DNA from: Acidobacteria bacterium ADurb.Bin340
GTDB lineage: Bacteria > Acidobacteriota > Holophagae > Holophagales > Holophagaceae
Direction: 5' to 3'
Length of the DNA stretch: 32,332 bases
NCBI GenBank assembly: GCA_002068835.1
Contig: MWBB01000007.1
Span: 1-32,332, forward strand
Every line of letters starts with the position of its first letter. Position 1 is the first letter of the stretch. Positions 7,889-16,231 of the stretch are shown piece after piece. Position numbers and translations under genes: made by a program. The notes beneath the pieces are model-generated. The model searched no databases and was not told the origin of the DNA. It saw only the letters and a list, made by a program, of their open reading frames with translations.

Positions 7889-9319
7889 ATGTCCGAGCCC
7901 CGCCCCGCCCTCGAAACCGCTTACGATCCCGAAGCCTTCCGGGCCCTGGCCCACCAGGTGGCCGACCAGTTGGCTGACCATCTCGCTTCTGCGCGCCGCC
8001 GGGAGGGCCCCGTGCTGCCGCCCGCCTCGCCTTCGGAGGCCCTGGCCGCCTGGCCGGACCTTTTCCCGGAGGGCCCCGGCGCCAAGCCCCTGGACCTCCT
8101 CCAGCGGGTAATCCAGGCCAGCAACCACCTGCACCACCCCCGCTACGTGGGCCATCAGGTCACGGCCCCCCTGCCCTGGAGCGCCCTGCTGGATTTCGCG
8201 GGGGCCTTCCTGAACAACGGTTCGGCCATCTTCGAGATGGGCCCCGCCTCCACCGTGATGGAGCGGGCCGTGGCCCGTCTCTTCGCGCGGCGGGCGGGCT
8301 TCGATCCCGAACGGGCCGATGGTTTCCTCACCCACGGCGGCAGCGCCGGCAACCTCACGGCCCTCCTGGCCGCCCGCCAGCGGGCCGCCGGCTGGGATGT
8401 GTGGGAGGAGGGCATGGAGCCCGGGAAGCTCTGCATCCTCGTTTCCGAGCAGGCCCACTACTCGGTGCGCCGCAGCGCCCAGGTGATGGGCCTGGGGGGC
8501 CAGGCCGTGCGCCCCGTGGCCTGCGATGGGGCCTTCCGCATGAAGCCCGCCGCCCTGGCCGAAGCGCTGCGGGTGGCCCAGGCCGAGGGCCTCACGGTGA
8601 TGGCCGTGGTGGCCTCCGCCGGAGCCACCGCCACCGGCGCCTTCGATCCCCTCGACCCCATCGCCGACTGCTGCGCCGAGGCGGGCGTGTGGCTCCATGT
8701 GGATGCGGCCCACGGGGGCGGACTGCTGCTCTCCGACCGCCTGCGCCCGCGGTTCCGTGGCCTGGAGCGGGCGGATTCACTCGTCATCGACGCCCACAAG
8801 ATGATGCTGGCCCCGGCCCTGGCCACCCTCGTGCTGTTCCGGGAGGGTGACCGTTCCTTCGAGACCTTCAGCCAATCCGCCAGTTACCTCTTCGGCGCCG
8901 ATCCCCGGGAAACCTGGTTCGACCTGGCCCAGCGCACCCTGGAGTGCACCAAGCGCTCCCTGGGCCTGCAGGTGTACGCCTCGCTGCAGGTCATGGGCAC
9001 CGCCTTCTTCGGGGCCTACGCGGAGCGGATGGTGGACCTCACCCGGAGCTTCGCGGACCACCTCAAGGCCCGGCCCCACTGGGAGCTGGCCACGGAGCCC
9101 GACTGCAACATCCTCTGCTTCCGCTTCGCGCCGCCCGCCGCAACCGATGCCGACGCCCACCAGGAGAAGGTCCGCGCGGCGCTCCTGCGGGAAGGCTCCT
9201 TCTACCTGGTGAAGACGCGGCTGGCCGGAAAAACGTGGCTGCGCACCACGGTCATCAACCCCGGCACCACCGAGGCGGACCTTCAGGCCCTCGCGGAGCG
9301 GATCGAAGCAGAGCCCTGA
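7889..9319 (+). CDS. Group II pyridoxal-5'-phosphate amino-acid decarboxylase
   Basis: A 476-aa enzyme of the aromatic-amino-acid/glutamate/diaminobutyrate decarboxylase group. The PLP-binding lysine is K304 in DAHKMMLAP. The VDAAHGGG motif about 30-35 residues earlier holds the aspartate that contacts the pyridine nitrogen. Near the N-terminus HPRYVGHQ and, further on, GSAGNLTALLAAR match family landmarks. Length is normal and all core motifs are intact. The ATG at 7889 follows a CTGGAG Shine-Dalgarno sequence; the frame stays open far upstream but there overlaps ddl. Substrate is not decidable: L-2,4-diaminobutyrate, an aromatic amino acid or aspartate are all possible. It is convergent with the aspartyl protease gene, with only 12 bases between stops. 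Confidence 0.88.
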   Translation: MSEPRPALETAYDPEAFRALAHQVADQLADHLASARRREGPVLPPASPSEALAAWPDLFPEGPGAKPLDLLQRVIQASNHLHHPRYVGHQVTAPLPWSALLDFAGAFLNNGSAIFEMGPASTVMERAVARLFARRAGFDPERADGFLTHGGSAGNLTALLAARQRAAGWDVWEEGMEPGKLCILVSEQAHYSVRRSAQVMGLGGQAVRPVACDGAFRMKPAALAEALRVAQAEGLTVMAVVASAGATATGAFDPLDPIADCCAEAGVWLHVDAAHGGGLLLSDRLRPRFRGLERADSLVIDAHKMMLAPALATLVLFREGDRSFETFSQSASYLFGADPRETWFDLAQRTLECTKRSLGLQVYASLQVMGTAFFGAYAERMVDLTRSFADHLKARPHWELATEPDCNILCFRFAPPAATDADAHQEKVRAALLREGSFYLVKTRLAGKTWLRTTVINPGTTEADLQALAERIEAEP

Positions 9320-9331
9320 AAAGACGGGGCC

Positions 9332-10510
9332 CTACGGGACGAAACCTTCCGCAGCCGACACTTGAACCACGCGCTCGACGCCTTCCCGGCGGATGCGCCA
9401 TGCCAGCGCGGGGCCCCGTTCCTGCAGGGCCGCCACCGCACGCAGGGTCAAAGCGCTGCCCTCCAGCGTCCCCACTGAAAGCACCTCGTCGCCAGCCATG
9501 AGCCCGGCCTTGGCCCAGCGGCTTCCGGGATTGACCGGGCCCACGCGAAGCCGTTGCCCGTCAGGACGGCGTTCCCAGCGCAGGACCACCCGGGAAGGGG
9601 CTTTCCGGTAGGGCAGATGCCCCCTGGCATCAAGGGTGAACGTGGCCCACTGATCGATGAAATCCAGCTCCATGGGCGCGGCCCACAGCACCTCCCGGCC
9701 GATGTTGGGGCTGCCCTCACCCGGCTTGACCACTTCCAGTGGGATGTCCACCCAGGCCTTCCCGCCGCATTCCAGCCGGCCCATCTTCACCGCCCGACCT
9801 TCCTTCACCTCCCCGGAGGCCCCGCTGAACAGGAATGCTTCCGAGGAATCCGAGGCGCCGATCTCGCCGGGCACCTGGATACCTCCGTTGGCCCCGGTAT
9901 CGAGGGTGCAGGGCACCTCCGTGCCCCCGATCTTCACCTGGAGCGCCGGGTTGTCGCTTCCGGTATAGGCCAGAGGGATGCGATGGCCCGGAAGGGAATG
10001 CCACCAGCGGACTTCCCGGGCGACGGGATCCAGCACGAAACGGGTTCCCCGCAGAAAGTTCATGCCCAGGATGCCATCCACAGGTTCGTCCTGGAGGCTG
10101 CCCAGGAGGGTGCCCTTTAGGTCCATGCGGTAGGCCATGAGGTCCTCCCGCACCATGCCGGCGATTTCCAGACGCTTCAGGCAGACGATCCGGGTGGCGA
10201 TCCGCGCCCCGGTGTAATCGCCCACGCTGCTGCTTGCCCCCTTGGGCTTCTCCGGTTCCTCCCACAGGAACTCCGAAGGGACCGAGGCATCCACCACGTT
10301 CAGGCTGGCTCCCGTATCGAAGATGAAGCGGAACTCCCGGTCGGCGACGCCTGGCTTCCGGGAAGACAGGCGGACCTTCACGATCAGCAGACCGTTCTCA
10401 TCCACCTCCAGGGGCGTGATGCTCCCAGTCGGCCGCACCTCGGCCCGGGCCGACAGACCCAGGCCGAGGGCCAAGCCCGCGGCCAGCAAGGACCTCCAGA
10501 TCAAGGGCAT
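9332..10510 (-). CDS. Secreted retropepsin-like aspartyl protease with PDZ domain
   Basis: A 392-aa exported protein. An N-terminal signal peptide (about residues 1-23, ending LSARA) is followed by two aspartyl-protease motifs, FIFDTGAS with D65 and CTLDTGANGG with D204. Each is part of a beta-rich lobe, and VDGILGMNFL (144-153) is the hydrophobic-hydrophobic-Gly element closing the first lobe. The C-terminal 90 or so residues form a PDZ-like domain (KAGLMAGDEVLSVG). Two DTG motifs in one chain allow an intramolecular active site, as in pepsins. Periplasmic or outer-envelope proteolysis is likely; the substrate is unknown. ATG 10510 was chosen because AGGAGG lies eight bases upstream; it is also where the signal peptide begins. 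Confidence 0.85.
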   Translation of the reverse strand: MPLIWRSLLAAGLALGLGLSARAEVRPTGSITPLEVDENGLLIVKVRLSSRKPGVADREFRFIFDTGASLNVVDASVPSEFLWEEPEKPKGASSSVGDYTGARIATRIVCLKRLEIAGMVREDLMAYRMDLKGTLLGSLQDEPVDGILGMNFLRGTRFVLDPVAREVRWWHSLPGHRIPLAYTGSDNPALQVKIGGTEVPCTLDTGANGGIQVPGEIGASDSSEAFLFSGASGEVKEGRAVKMGRLECGGKAWVDIPLEVVKPGEGSPNIGREVLWAAPMELDFIDQWATFTLDARGHLPYRKAPSRVVLRWERRPDGQRLRVGPVNPGSRWAKAGLMAGDEVLSVGTLEGSALTLRAVAALQERGPALAWRIRREGVERVVQVSAAEGFVP

Positions 10511-10534
10511 CGCTCCATCCTCCTGCAATCATTC

Positions 10535-10540
10535 AGCGTA
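10535..10540 (-). promoter_or_regulatory. -10-like box TACGCT for the aspartyl protease
   Basis: Minus strand reads TGTACGCTGA, 24 bases before the ATG at 10510, in the 107-bp gap divergent to coaD. It matches the window's recurrent element in sequence and spacing. Confidence 0.4.
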
Positions 10541-10617
10541 CACCCTCTACAACGGAACCCCGATCCGTCATGATGCTGGCTGCGCCCTCGAAGATCTTGG
10601 GCCTGCGTGGAGTCTTC

Positions 10618-11112
10618 GTGTTGAAAGCCATCTACCCCGGCTCCTTCGATCCCGTGACCCTGGGCCACTGGGATCTCATCCAGAGGGCCGAGAAGCTGGT
10701 GGACCGGCTGGTGGTGGCCGTGCTGCACAACCCGGGCAAGAACCCGGCCTTCAGCGTGGCGGAGCGGGTGGACTTCCTGCGGGAGCTGGTGGCGCCCTTC
10801 CCCAACGTGGAGGTGGCCACCTTCCACGGACTGCTGGTGGACTTCGCGAGGCAGGAGAACGCCCAGTGCATCGTGCGGGGCGTGCGGGCCTTCAGCGACT
10901 TCGAGTACGAGTTCCAGATGGCCCTCATGAACCGCAAGCTGCATCCGGACCTGGAAACGCTCTTCCTCATGCCCAAGGAGGAATTCAGCGTCCTCTCCAG
11001 CCGCATGGTGCGCGAGGTGGGCACCATGGGCGGCGACATCACCGGCATGGTGCCCGAGCTCTTCCGGGAGCGCATCGCCCACCGCCTGATGAACCCCGCC
11101 GAACTGGGTTGA
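10618..11112 (+). CDS. coaD: Phosphopantetheine adenylyltransferase
   Basis: With the GTG at 10618 this is a 164-aa protein, the usual CoaD length. It transfers AMP from ATP to 4'-phosphopantetheine in coenzyme A synthesis. Motifs are AIYPGSFDPVTLGH (4-17), with the nucleotidyltransferase T/HxGH signature as TLGH; the RGVR segment (87-90); and SSRMVRE (127-133), equivalent to the family ISSTxVRE. An ATG at 10570 would add 16 residues unlike the family. The GTG has a GGAG five bases upstream and places YPGSFDP where family members have it. It is followed after 36 bases by the VIT protein, which has its own promoter-like box. Confidence 0.96.
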   Translation: MLKAIYPGSFDPVTLGHWDLIQRAEKLVDRLVVAVLHNPGKNPAFSVAERVDFLRELVAPFPNVEVATFHGLLVDFARQENAQCIVRGVRAFSDFEYEFQMALMNRKLHPDLETLFLMPKEEFSVLSSRMVREVGTMGGDITGMVPELFRERIAHRLMNPAELG

Positions 11113-11117
11113 AGCGT

Positions 11118-11123
11118 TAGACT
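11118..11123 (+). promoter_or_regulatory. -10-like box TAGACT for the VIT-domain protein
   Basis: GCGTTAGACTGG ends 25 bases before the ATG at 11149. It is one of the clearest members of the recurrent GYTANNCTGG set. Confidence 0.4.
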
Positions 11124-11148
11124 GGGCGCCTTCCCCCACAGGTGCCCG

Positions 11149-14079
11149 ATGCTGCTCCGCTGCCTGCTCCTCTGCCTGGCCCTGCTGCCCCTCGGAGCCC
11201 AGGAAAGACGGCCCATGCCGGGCCTGACCCTCCGCCACGGAGACCGCTCCGAGCCCGCGCGCATCCACGATCTGGCCATCACTGTGACGGTGGTGGGCCA
11301 TGTGGCCACCACCACCTGGGACCTGACAGTGTTCAACCCCCAGGACCGGGTGCTGGAGGGCGAGCTGGTCTTCCCGCTTGGCGAAGGCCAGACCGTGAGC
11401 CGCTTCGCGCTGGATGTGAACGGCCGACTGCGGGAAGGCGTGGTGGTGGAGAAGGCCAAGGGTCGCATCGCCTTCGAGGAAACCGTGCGCCGGGGCATCG
11501 ACCCGGGGCTGCTGGAGAAGACCGCGGGCAACAGCTTCCGGGCCCGGATCTACCCCATTCCCGCTCGGGGCTACAAGCGGGTGGTGCTGGCCTACGAGCA
11601 GGAACTCCAGGATGCCGACGGCGACCACCTCCGCTACCGCCTGCCCCTGGCCTTCACGGATCGCGTGGCCACCTTTCGCCTGCGCATGGAGGTGCTGGAC
11701 CAGCCGGAAAGCCCGACCATCACGGCCAAACCTTCGGCCACCTTCGCCTTCAAGCAGGCCCGCCGCGCCTGGATCGCCGAAGAGACCCTGCGCGACGTGG
11801 CCCCGGACGCGCCCCTCGAAGTGGTGATCCCCCGGGGCGAAGGCAGCGCCCAGGCCTTCGTGGAGCGGCGCAACGGCGAAACCTACGCCTTCGTGATGGT
11901 GCATCCGCGGGCCATCCGGGAAGCCAAGGTTCTGCCCAAGCGGCTGCTGGTGCTGTGGGATGCCTCGGCCAGCGCCCGCAGCCGCGACCGCAAGCGGGAG
12001 ATCCAACTGCTGGAGGGCTACCTGCGGCGGCTGGGCCCCTGCACCCTGCGCCTGGCGGTGTTCCGCAATACGGCTGAACCCCTGAAGACCTTCGCGATGC
12101 CCCAGGATGAGGCCGCCCTGCGGGCCCACCTGGAGGCCCTGCCCCTGGATGGGGCCACGCGACTGGAGGCCCTGGACCTGGCTTCCGAACCGGCGGACGA
12201 GACCCTGCTCTTTTCCGATGGCCTCGCCACCCTGGGGGGCGGCGAACCGCGGCTCCCGGCGGCGCCCCTGCTGGCCCTCTCCAGCGCCCAGGCCGCAGAC
12301 CACGGGCGCCTGCGGGCCCTCAGCGAAGGCCGCGGCGGTGAGCTGCTCAACCTGCAGCGCCTGAGCGATGCGGAAGCCGCCCAGGCCCTCACCACCCGGC
12401 CCCTGGCCTTCCTGCGGGCCACCTATCCGGAAGGCAGCCTTTCGGAAGTTCATCCCAGCCAGGGCCAGGCCGTGCGCGGGCCCTTCGGCCTGGCCGCCAG
12501 GCTCATCGCCGAACGGACGAAGGTCACCCTGCACTTCGGCTTCGGCACCACCGTGCGCTTCACGCAGGTCATCGACCTGGATGCCGCCCAGGCCGCGGTG
12601 GAGGCCCCCGTGGCCCGCCTCTGGGCCCAGAAGAAGCTGGCGGCCCTGGAGCTGGACCGGGCCCGGAACGCCCAGGCCATCACCGCCCTGGGCCAGGCCC
12701 ACGGCCTGGTCACCAACGGCACCAGCCTCATCGTGCTGGATGACGTGGCCGACTACGTGCGCCACCGCATCGTCCCCCCCGAAGACCTGCGCGCCGAGTA
12801 CGACCGGCGCGTGGCCGAGGAAAAGGACCGGAAGACCCGCGACGCCAAGGACCACCTGGAAGCCCTCGTGGCGGCCTTCGCAGAGCGGAAGCAATGGTGG
12901 GAGACGGTGTTCAAAGCCCCGAAGGGGAACTATCGGGAGGGCAAGGACAAGGCCCGGGAAGAGGCCGAGCGCGACTTCGCACAGCGGACTCAGGCCGCGC
13001 CTGGAGCTGTGGCCGCCATGCCACCTCCGCCGCCTCGGCCCATCATCGATGCTCAAGATGTGGTCCCCGAGGTCGCTCCCCGAGAGATGCCTCGACAAGA
13101 TTTGTCCATGGCCTATGCCGGTTTCGCTGGTGCGAGTCCAGCCTCATCATCCCGGCCCTCCCCTCAGCCCACCGCCACCATCACCCTCAAGCCCTGGGAT
13201 CCCGAAACACCCTATCTGAAGGAGCTGAAGGCGGCGCCGAAGGCGGAGCGCTACGGTCGCTACCTGGCGCTGCGGGAGGCCCACGGGGGCACGCCGGGCT
13301 TCTACCTGGATGTGTCGGACTTCTTCCGGGGTGCGGGCGAGGCGGAGCTGGCCCTGCGCATCCTAACCAACCTGGCCGAGCTGAAGCTGGAGGATGCGGC
13401 CCTGCTGCGGGTACTGGGGCACCGCCTGCGCCAGCTGGGGCACCACCGCCTCGCGGTGCAGACCTTCGAAGAGGTGCTGCGCCTGCGGGAGGAGGAACCC
13501 CAGAGCCGCCGGGACCTGGCCCTGGCCTGCCAGGCGGAAGGACAGCTCCAGCGGGCCCTGGACCTGCTGTGGGAGGTGGCCACCACGCCCTGGGACACCC
13601 GCTTCCGGGACGTGAACCTCATCGCCCTCGGGGAGCTGAACGCCCTGCTGGCCACCGCGCCCCAGCCCCTCGACGCGGGGCGCATCGACCCCCGGCTCCG
13701 GGCCGAGCTGCCCGTGGACATCCGGGTGGTCCTGAACTGGGATACGGACAACAGCGACATGGACCTTCACGTAATCGACCCCCGGGGCGAGCCCTGCTTC
13801 TACAGCCACAACCGCACGGCGATCGGCGGGCGCATCAGCGCCGATGTGACCGGCGGCTACGGCCCCGAGGAGTTCCTGCTGAAGAAGGCCCTGCCCGGCA
13901 CCTACCAGGTGAAGGCCCACTTCTACGGCACCGGCCAGCAAACCACCATCGGCGCCACCACCGTGGTGCTGGAGCTGTATCTGCGCTATGGGACGGGCCG
14001 CATGGAGAACAAGTCCATCACCCTGCGGCTGGAGGGCCCGAAGCGCATGGTGGACGTCGGCGCCTTCACCTTCCAATGA
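11149..14079 (+). CDS. Secreted VIT / vWA-like / TPR / DUF2135 protein
   Basis: A 976-aa exported protein of unknown function. Residues 1-17 form a signal peptide (ending PLGAQ). A VIT domain covers about 25-165, with its typical EGELVFPL, FEETVRRG and YPIPARG phrases. A von Willebrand A-like region starts near 266 with D271-A-S-A-S, a DxSxS-type metal site, but the rest of the fold looks shortened. A charged helical stretch (about 540-640) and a proline-rich linker follow. TPR-like helices run at about 690-825. The C-terminal DUF2135 domain (about 854-955) shows LNWDTDNSDMDLHV and DVTGGYGPEE. VIT plus vWA plus DUF2135 proteins are usually envelope or extracellular binding proteins. It stands alone between coaD and a strong terminator. 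Confidence 0.82.
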   Translation: MLLRCLLLCLALLPLGAQERRPMPGLTLRHGDRSEPARIHDLAITVTVVGHVATTTWDLTVFNPQDRVLEGELVFPLGEGQTVSRFALDVNGRLREGVVVEKAKGRIAFEETVRRGIDPGLLEKTAGNSFRARIYPIPARGYKRVVLAYEQELQDADGDHLRYRLPLAFTDRVATFRLRMEVLDQPESPTITAKPSATFAFKQARRAWIAEETLRDVAPDAPLEVVIPRGEGSAQAFVERRNGETYAFVMVHPRAIREAKVLPKRLLVLWDASASARSRDRKREIQLLEGYLRRLGPCTLRLAVFRNTAEPLKTFAMPQDEAALRAHLEALPLDGATRLEALDLASEPADETLLFSDGLATLGGGEPRLPAAPLLALSSAQAADHGRLRALSEGRGGELLNLQRLSDAEAAQALTTRPLAFLRATYPEGSLSEVHPSQGQAVRGPFGLAARLIAERTKVTLHFGFGTTVRFTQVIDLDAAQAAVEAPVARLWAQKKLAALELDRARNAQAITALGQAHGLVTNGTSLIVLDDVADYVRHRIVPPEDLRAEYDRRVAEEKDRKTRDAKDHLEALVAAFAERKQWWETVFKAPKGNYREGKDKAREEAERDFAQRTQAAPGAVAAMPPPPPRPIIDAQDVVPEVAPREMPRQDLSMAYAGFAGASPASSSRPSPQPTATITLKPWDPETPYLKELKAAPKAERYGRYLALREAHGGTPGFYLDVSDFFRGAGEAELALRILTNLAELKLEDAALLRVLGHRLRQLGHHRLAVQTFEEVLRLREEEPQSRRDLALACQAEGQLQRALDLLWEVATTPWDTRFRDVNLIALGELNALLATAPQPLDAGRIDPRLRAELPVDIRVVLNWDTDNSDMDLHVIDPRGEPCFYSHNRTAIGGRISADVTGGYGPEEFLLKKALPGTYQVKAHFYGTGQQTTIGATTVVLELYLRYGTGRMENKSITLRLEGPKRMVDVGAFTFQ

Positions 14080-14094
14080 TCCAATGGTGGAAGC

Positions 14095-14124
14095 ACGAGG
14101 GGGGCCACCAAAGGCCCCCCTCGT
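14095..14124. terminator. Bidirectional hairpin between VIT-protein gene and recG
   Basis: A perfect 12-bp inverted repeat, ACGAGGGGGGCC and its complement, flanks a 6-base loop ACCAAA. It lies 15 bases after the stop of the plus-strand gene and 12 bases after the stop of minus-strand recG. Only a short T run follows on either strand, but position and stem strength make a shared terminator likely. Confidence 0.8.
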
Positions 14125-14136
14125 TCAGGGCTCAGG

Positions 14137-16224
14137 TCAACTGACCTCCGCCAGTTTCAACCGGGCCTGCTCCTGCTGGAGCCAGGCCCGCTGGACATCG
14201 TTGAGGCCCCGGGCCAGCACCACCTCCGCCACCTCCCGGCAGCGGACCAGCAGGGCGCGGTCCCGCAGAAGGTCCGCCACCTGGAACTGGGGAACGCCCG
14301 ACTGGCGGGTGCCGAAGAACTCGCCGGGACCCCGCAGCTCCAGATCCTTCTGGGCGATGCGGAAGCCGTCCTGGGTCTCCACCAGGGCGTGGAGCCGCTC
14401 CGTTTCCGCCCGGCTGAGCATCACGAAGTGGGAGGCGTGGGCGCCGCGGCCCACGCGGCCCCGCAGCTGGTGGAGCTGGCTGAGCCCGAAGCGCTCGGCG
14501 TGGTCCACCACCATCACCGTGGCGTTGGGCACATCCACGCCCACCTCGATCACCGTGGTGGCCAGCAGGAGACGGGCCTCCCCGCTCACGAAGCGGGCCA
14601 TGCGGGCCCCCATCTCGTCGGCCTTCAGCCGACCGTGGACCACCTCCAGGGCCACCCCGTGGAAGCGCGCCCGCAGCAGGGCCTCCATGGCCTGGATGTC
14701 CCGCAGGCTCACCTTCGTTTCATCCGTCGGATCGATGGCGGGGCTCACGATGTAGGCCTGGCGGCCCGCGCCCAGCTCACGTTCCACCAAGTCCCAGGCC
14801 CGCTCGGCATCATCGGGATCCAGCAGCCGGGTGCGGATAGGCTGGCGACCCGGCGGCAATTCGTCCAGCACCGACTGGTCCAGGTCCCCGAACACCGCCA
14901 GGGCCAGGCTCCGCGGAATGGGGGTGGCGCTCATGACCAGCCAGTGGGGATCGCCGCCCTTGGTCTTCAGGGCCTCCCGCTGCTTCACCCCGAAGCGGTG
15001 CTGCTCATCCACCACCACCAGCTGGAGGTCCGCGAAGGCCACGGCCTCCTGGAAGAGCGCGTGGGTGCCCACCACGTAGGACGCTTCGCCCGAGGCGATG
15101 CGGGCCAGGGCCGCACGCTTCTCCGCGGCCTTCATGGGCCCCAGCAGCAGCTGCATCCGGTGGGCGTCGTCGCCCAGCAACCGTGTGAAGGTGACGGCAT
15201 GCTGGCGGGCCAGCACCTCCGTGGGCGCCAGCAGGGCCGCCTGGCCGCCTGTCTCCGCCGCCATGGCCATGGTGAGGAAGGCCACCAGGGTCTTGCCGCT
15301 GCCCACATCCCCCTGCAGCAGGCGGTGCATCACGCGCCCCGAGGTGAGATCGCCTACGATCTCCTTGAAGGCCCGGCGCTGGGCCGTGGTGAGGGTGAAG
15401 GGCAGGAAGCCCTGCAGACGTTCCCGCAGCGCGGGGCTGGTGGGCATCACCCGGCCCCGGCGCTGCATCCGGCCCGCGCGGCGCAGGGCCACGCCGAGGG
15501 CGAAGGCGAAGAGTTCTTCCGCCGCCAGCCGCTGGTGGGCCGGAGTCCGGCCCTGTTCCAGGGCCTGGGGATCGCTCTCATCCAGGGGCTGATGGAGCAG
15601 GCGCAGGGCCGTGAGCAGGTCCGGCAACCCCTTGGCCAGCTCGGGCGGCAGGCCGTCCTCCATCACCTGCACCCGCCCCAGGGCCTCCTGCACGAGGCGC
15701 CCCCGCACGCGGCCCGTGATGGGCCCGAGCTTGCGGTACAGGGGCAGGTAGCGGCGCACGAAGGGATCGTCATCGGCCACGGCGGCGCCCCGGCCCATGA
15801 GCTCCCAGGCAGGCCCCCGCAACTCCAGGCCGTGCCGCCCCAGGGCCGGGGCGCCGAAGGCCAGGATCCGGTCCCCGGGGCGCAGGGCCCGGGCCAGGTA
15901 GGCCTGGTTGAACCACACCAGCCGCAGGGTGCCGCTGCCGTCCTCCAGCAAGGCCTCCGTCAGCGTCATGCGCTGCACGCGGGTGGTGGTCTGGCGCAGA
16001 TCCTTGATGGTGCCCAGCACCGTCACGGGACTGCGCTCGTCGCCGGGATGGAAGCGATCCAGTTCCGCGATGCGCCGCAGGCTACCGCGATCCACGTAGC
16101 GGTAGGGCAACGCCCAGAGCAAGTCCCGCAGGGTTTCGAGGCCCGCTTGCCCCAGGGCTTCCGCGTAGGCGGGCCCCACGCCCCGAAGCACCGTGAGGCG
16201 ACTGGAGAGAGGCAGGTGCGGCAT
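14137..16224 (-). CDS. recG: ATP-dependent DNA helicase RecG
   Basis: A 695-aa superfamily 2 helicase that remodels stalled replication forks and branched DNA. An N-terminal wedge/OB region (about residues 1-250) includes LRGVGPAYAEAL near the start. The helicase core carries Walker A GDVGSGKT, the DEQH box in VVVDEQHRFG, MSATPIPRSLA (motif III), EVGVDVPNATVMV, and QLRGRVGRG (motif VI). The C-terminal FFGTRQSG is a RecG signature. Length is normal. ATG 16224 is used, since it directly precedes the conserved N-terminus; a frame-open upstream start would overlap dnaB. It begins seven bases after the dnaB stop, so the two replication genes are probably co-expressed. Termination is at the 14095-14124 hairpin. 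Confidence 0.97.
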   Translation of the reverse strand: MPHLPLSSRLTVLRGVGPAYAEALGQAGLETLRDLLWALPYRYVDRGSLRRIAELDRFHPGDERSPVTVLGTIKDLRQTTTRVQRMTLTEALLEDGSGTLRLVWFNQAYLARALRPGDRILAFGAPALGRHGLELRGPAWELMGRGAAVADDDPFVRRYLPLYRKLGPITGRVRGRLVQEALGRVQVMEDGLPPELAKGLPDLLTALRLLHQPLDESDPQALEQGRTPAHQRLAAEELFAFALGVALRRAGRMQRRGRVMPTSPALRERLQGFLPFTLTTAQRRAFKEIVGDLTSGRVMHRLLQGDVGSGKTLVAFLTMAMAAETGGQAALLAPTEVLARQHAVTFTRLLGDDAHRMQLLLGPMKAAEKRAALARIASGEASYVVGTHALFQEAVAFADLQLVVVDEQHRFGVKQREALKTKGGDPHWLVMSATPIPRSLALAVFGDLDQSVLDELPPGRQPIRTRLLDPDDAERAWDLVERELGAGRQAYIVSPAIDPTDETKVSLRDIQAMEALLRARFHGVALEVVHGRLKADEMGARMARFVSGEARLLLATTVIEVGVDVPNATVMVVDHAERFGLSQLHQLRGRVGRGAHASHFVMLSRAETERLHALVETQDGFRIAQKDLELRGPGEFFGTRQSGVPQFQVADLLRDRALLVRCREVAEVVLARGLNDVQRAWLQQEQARLKLAEVS

Positions 16225-16231
16225 ACCCACG

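Noticed and set aside
10570-10617. N-terminal extension of CoaD from the ATG at 10570
   Set aside because: The added 16 residues are unlike the family, and GTG 10618 has a GGAG at good spacing and gives the usual length.
10501-13098. Long minus-strand open frame opposite coaD and the VIT-domain gene
   Set aside because: Composition-driven antisense frame; the plus strand carries strongly conserved motifs throughout.
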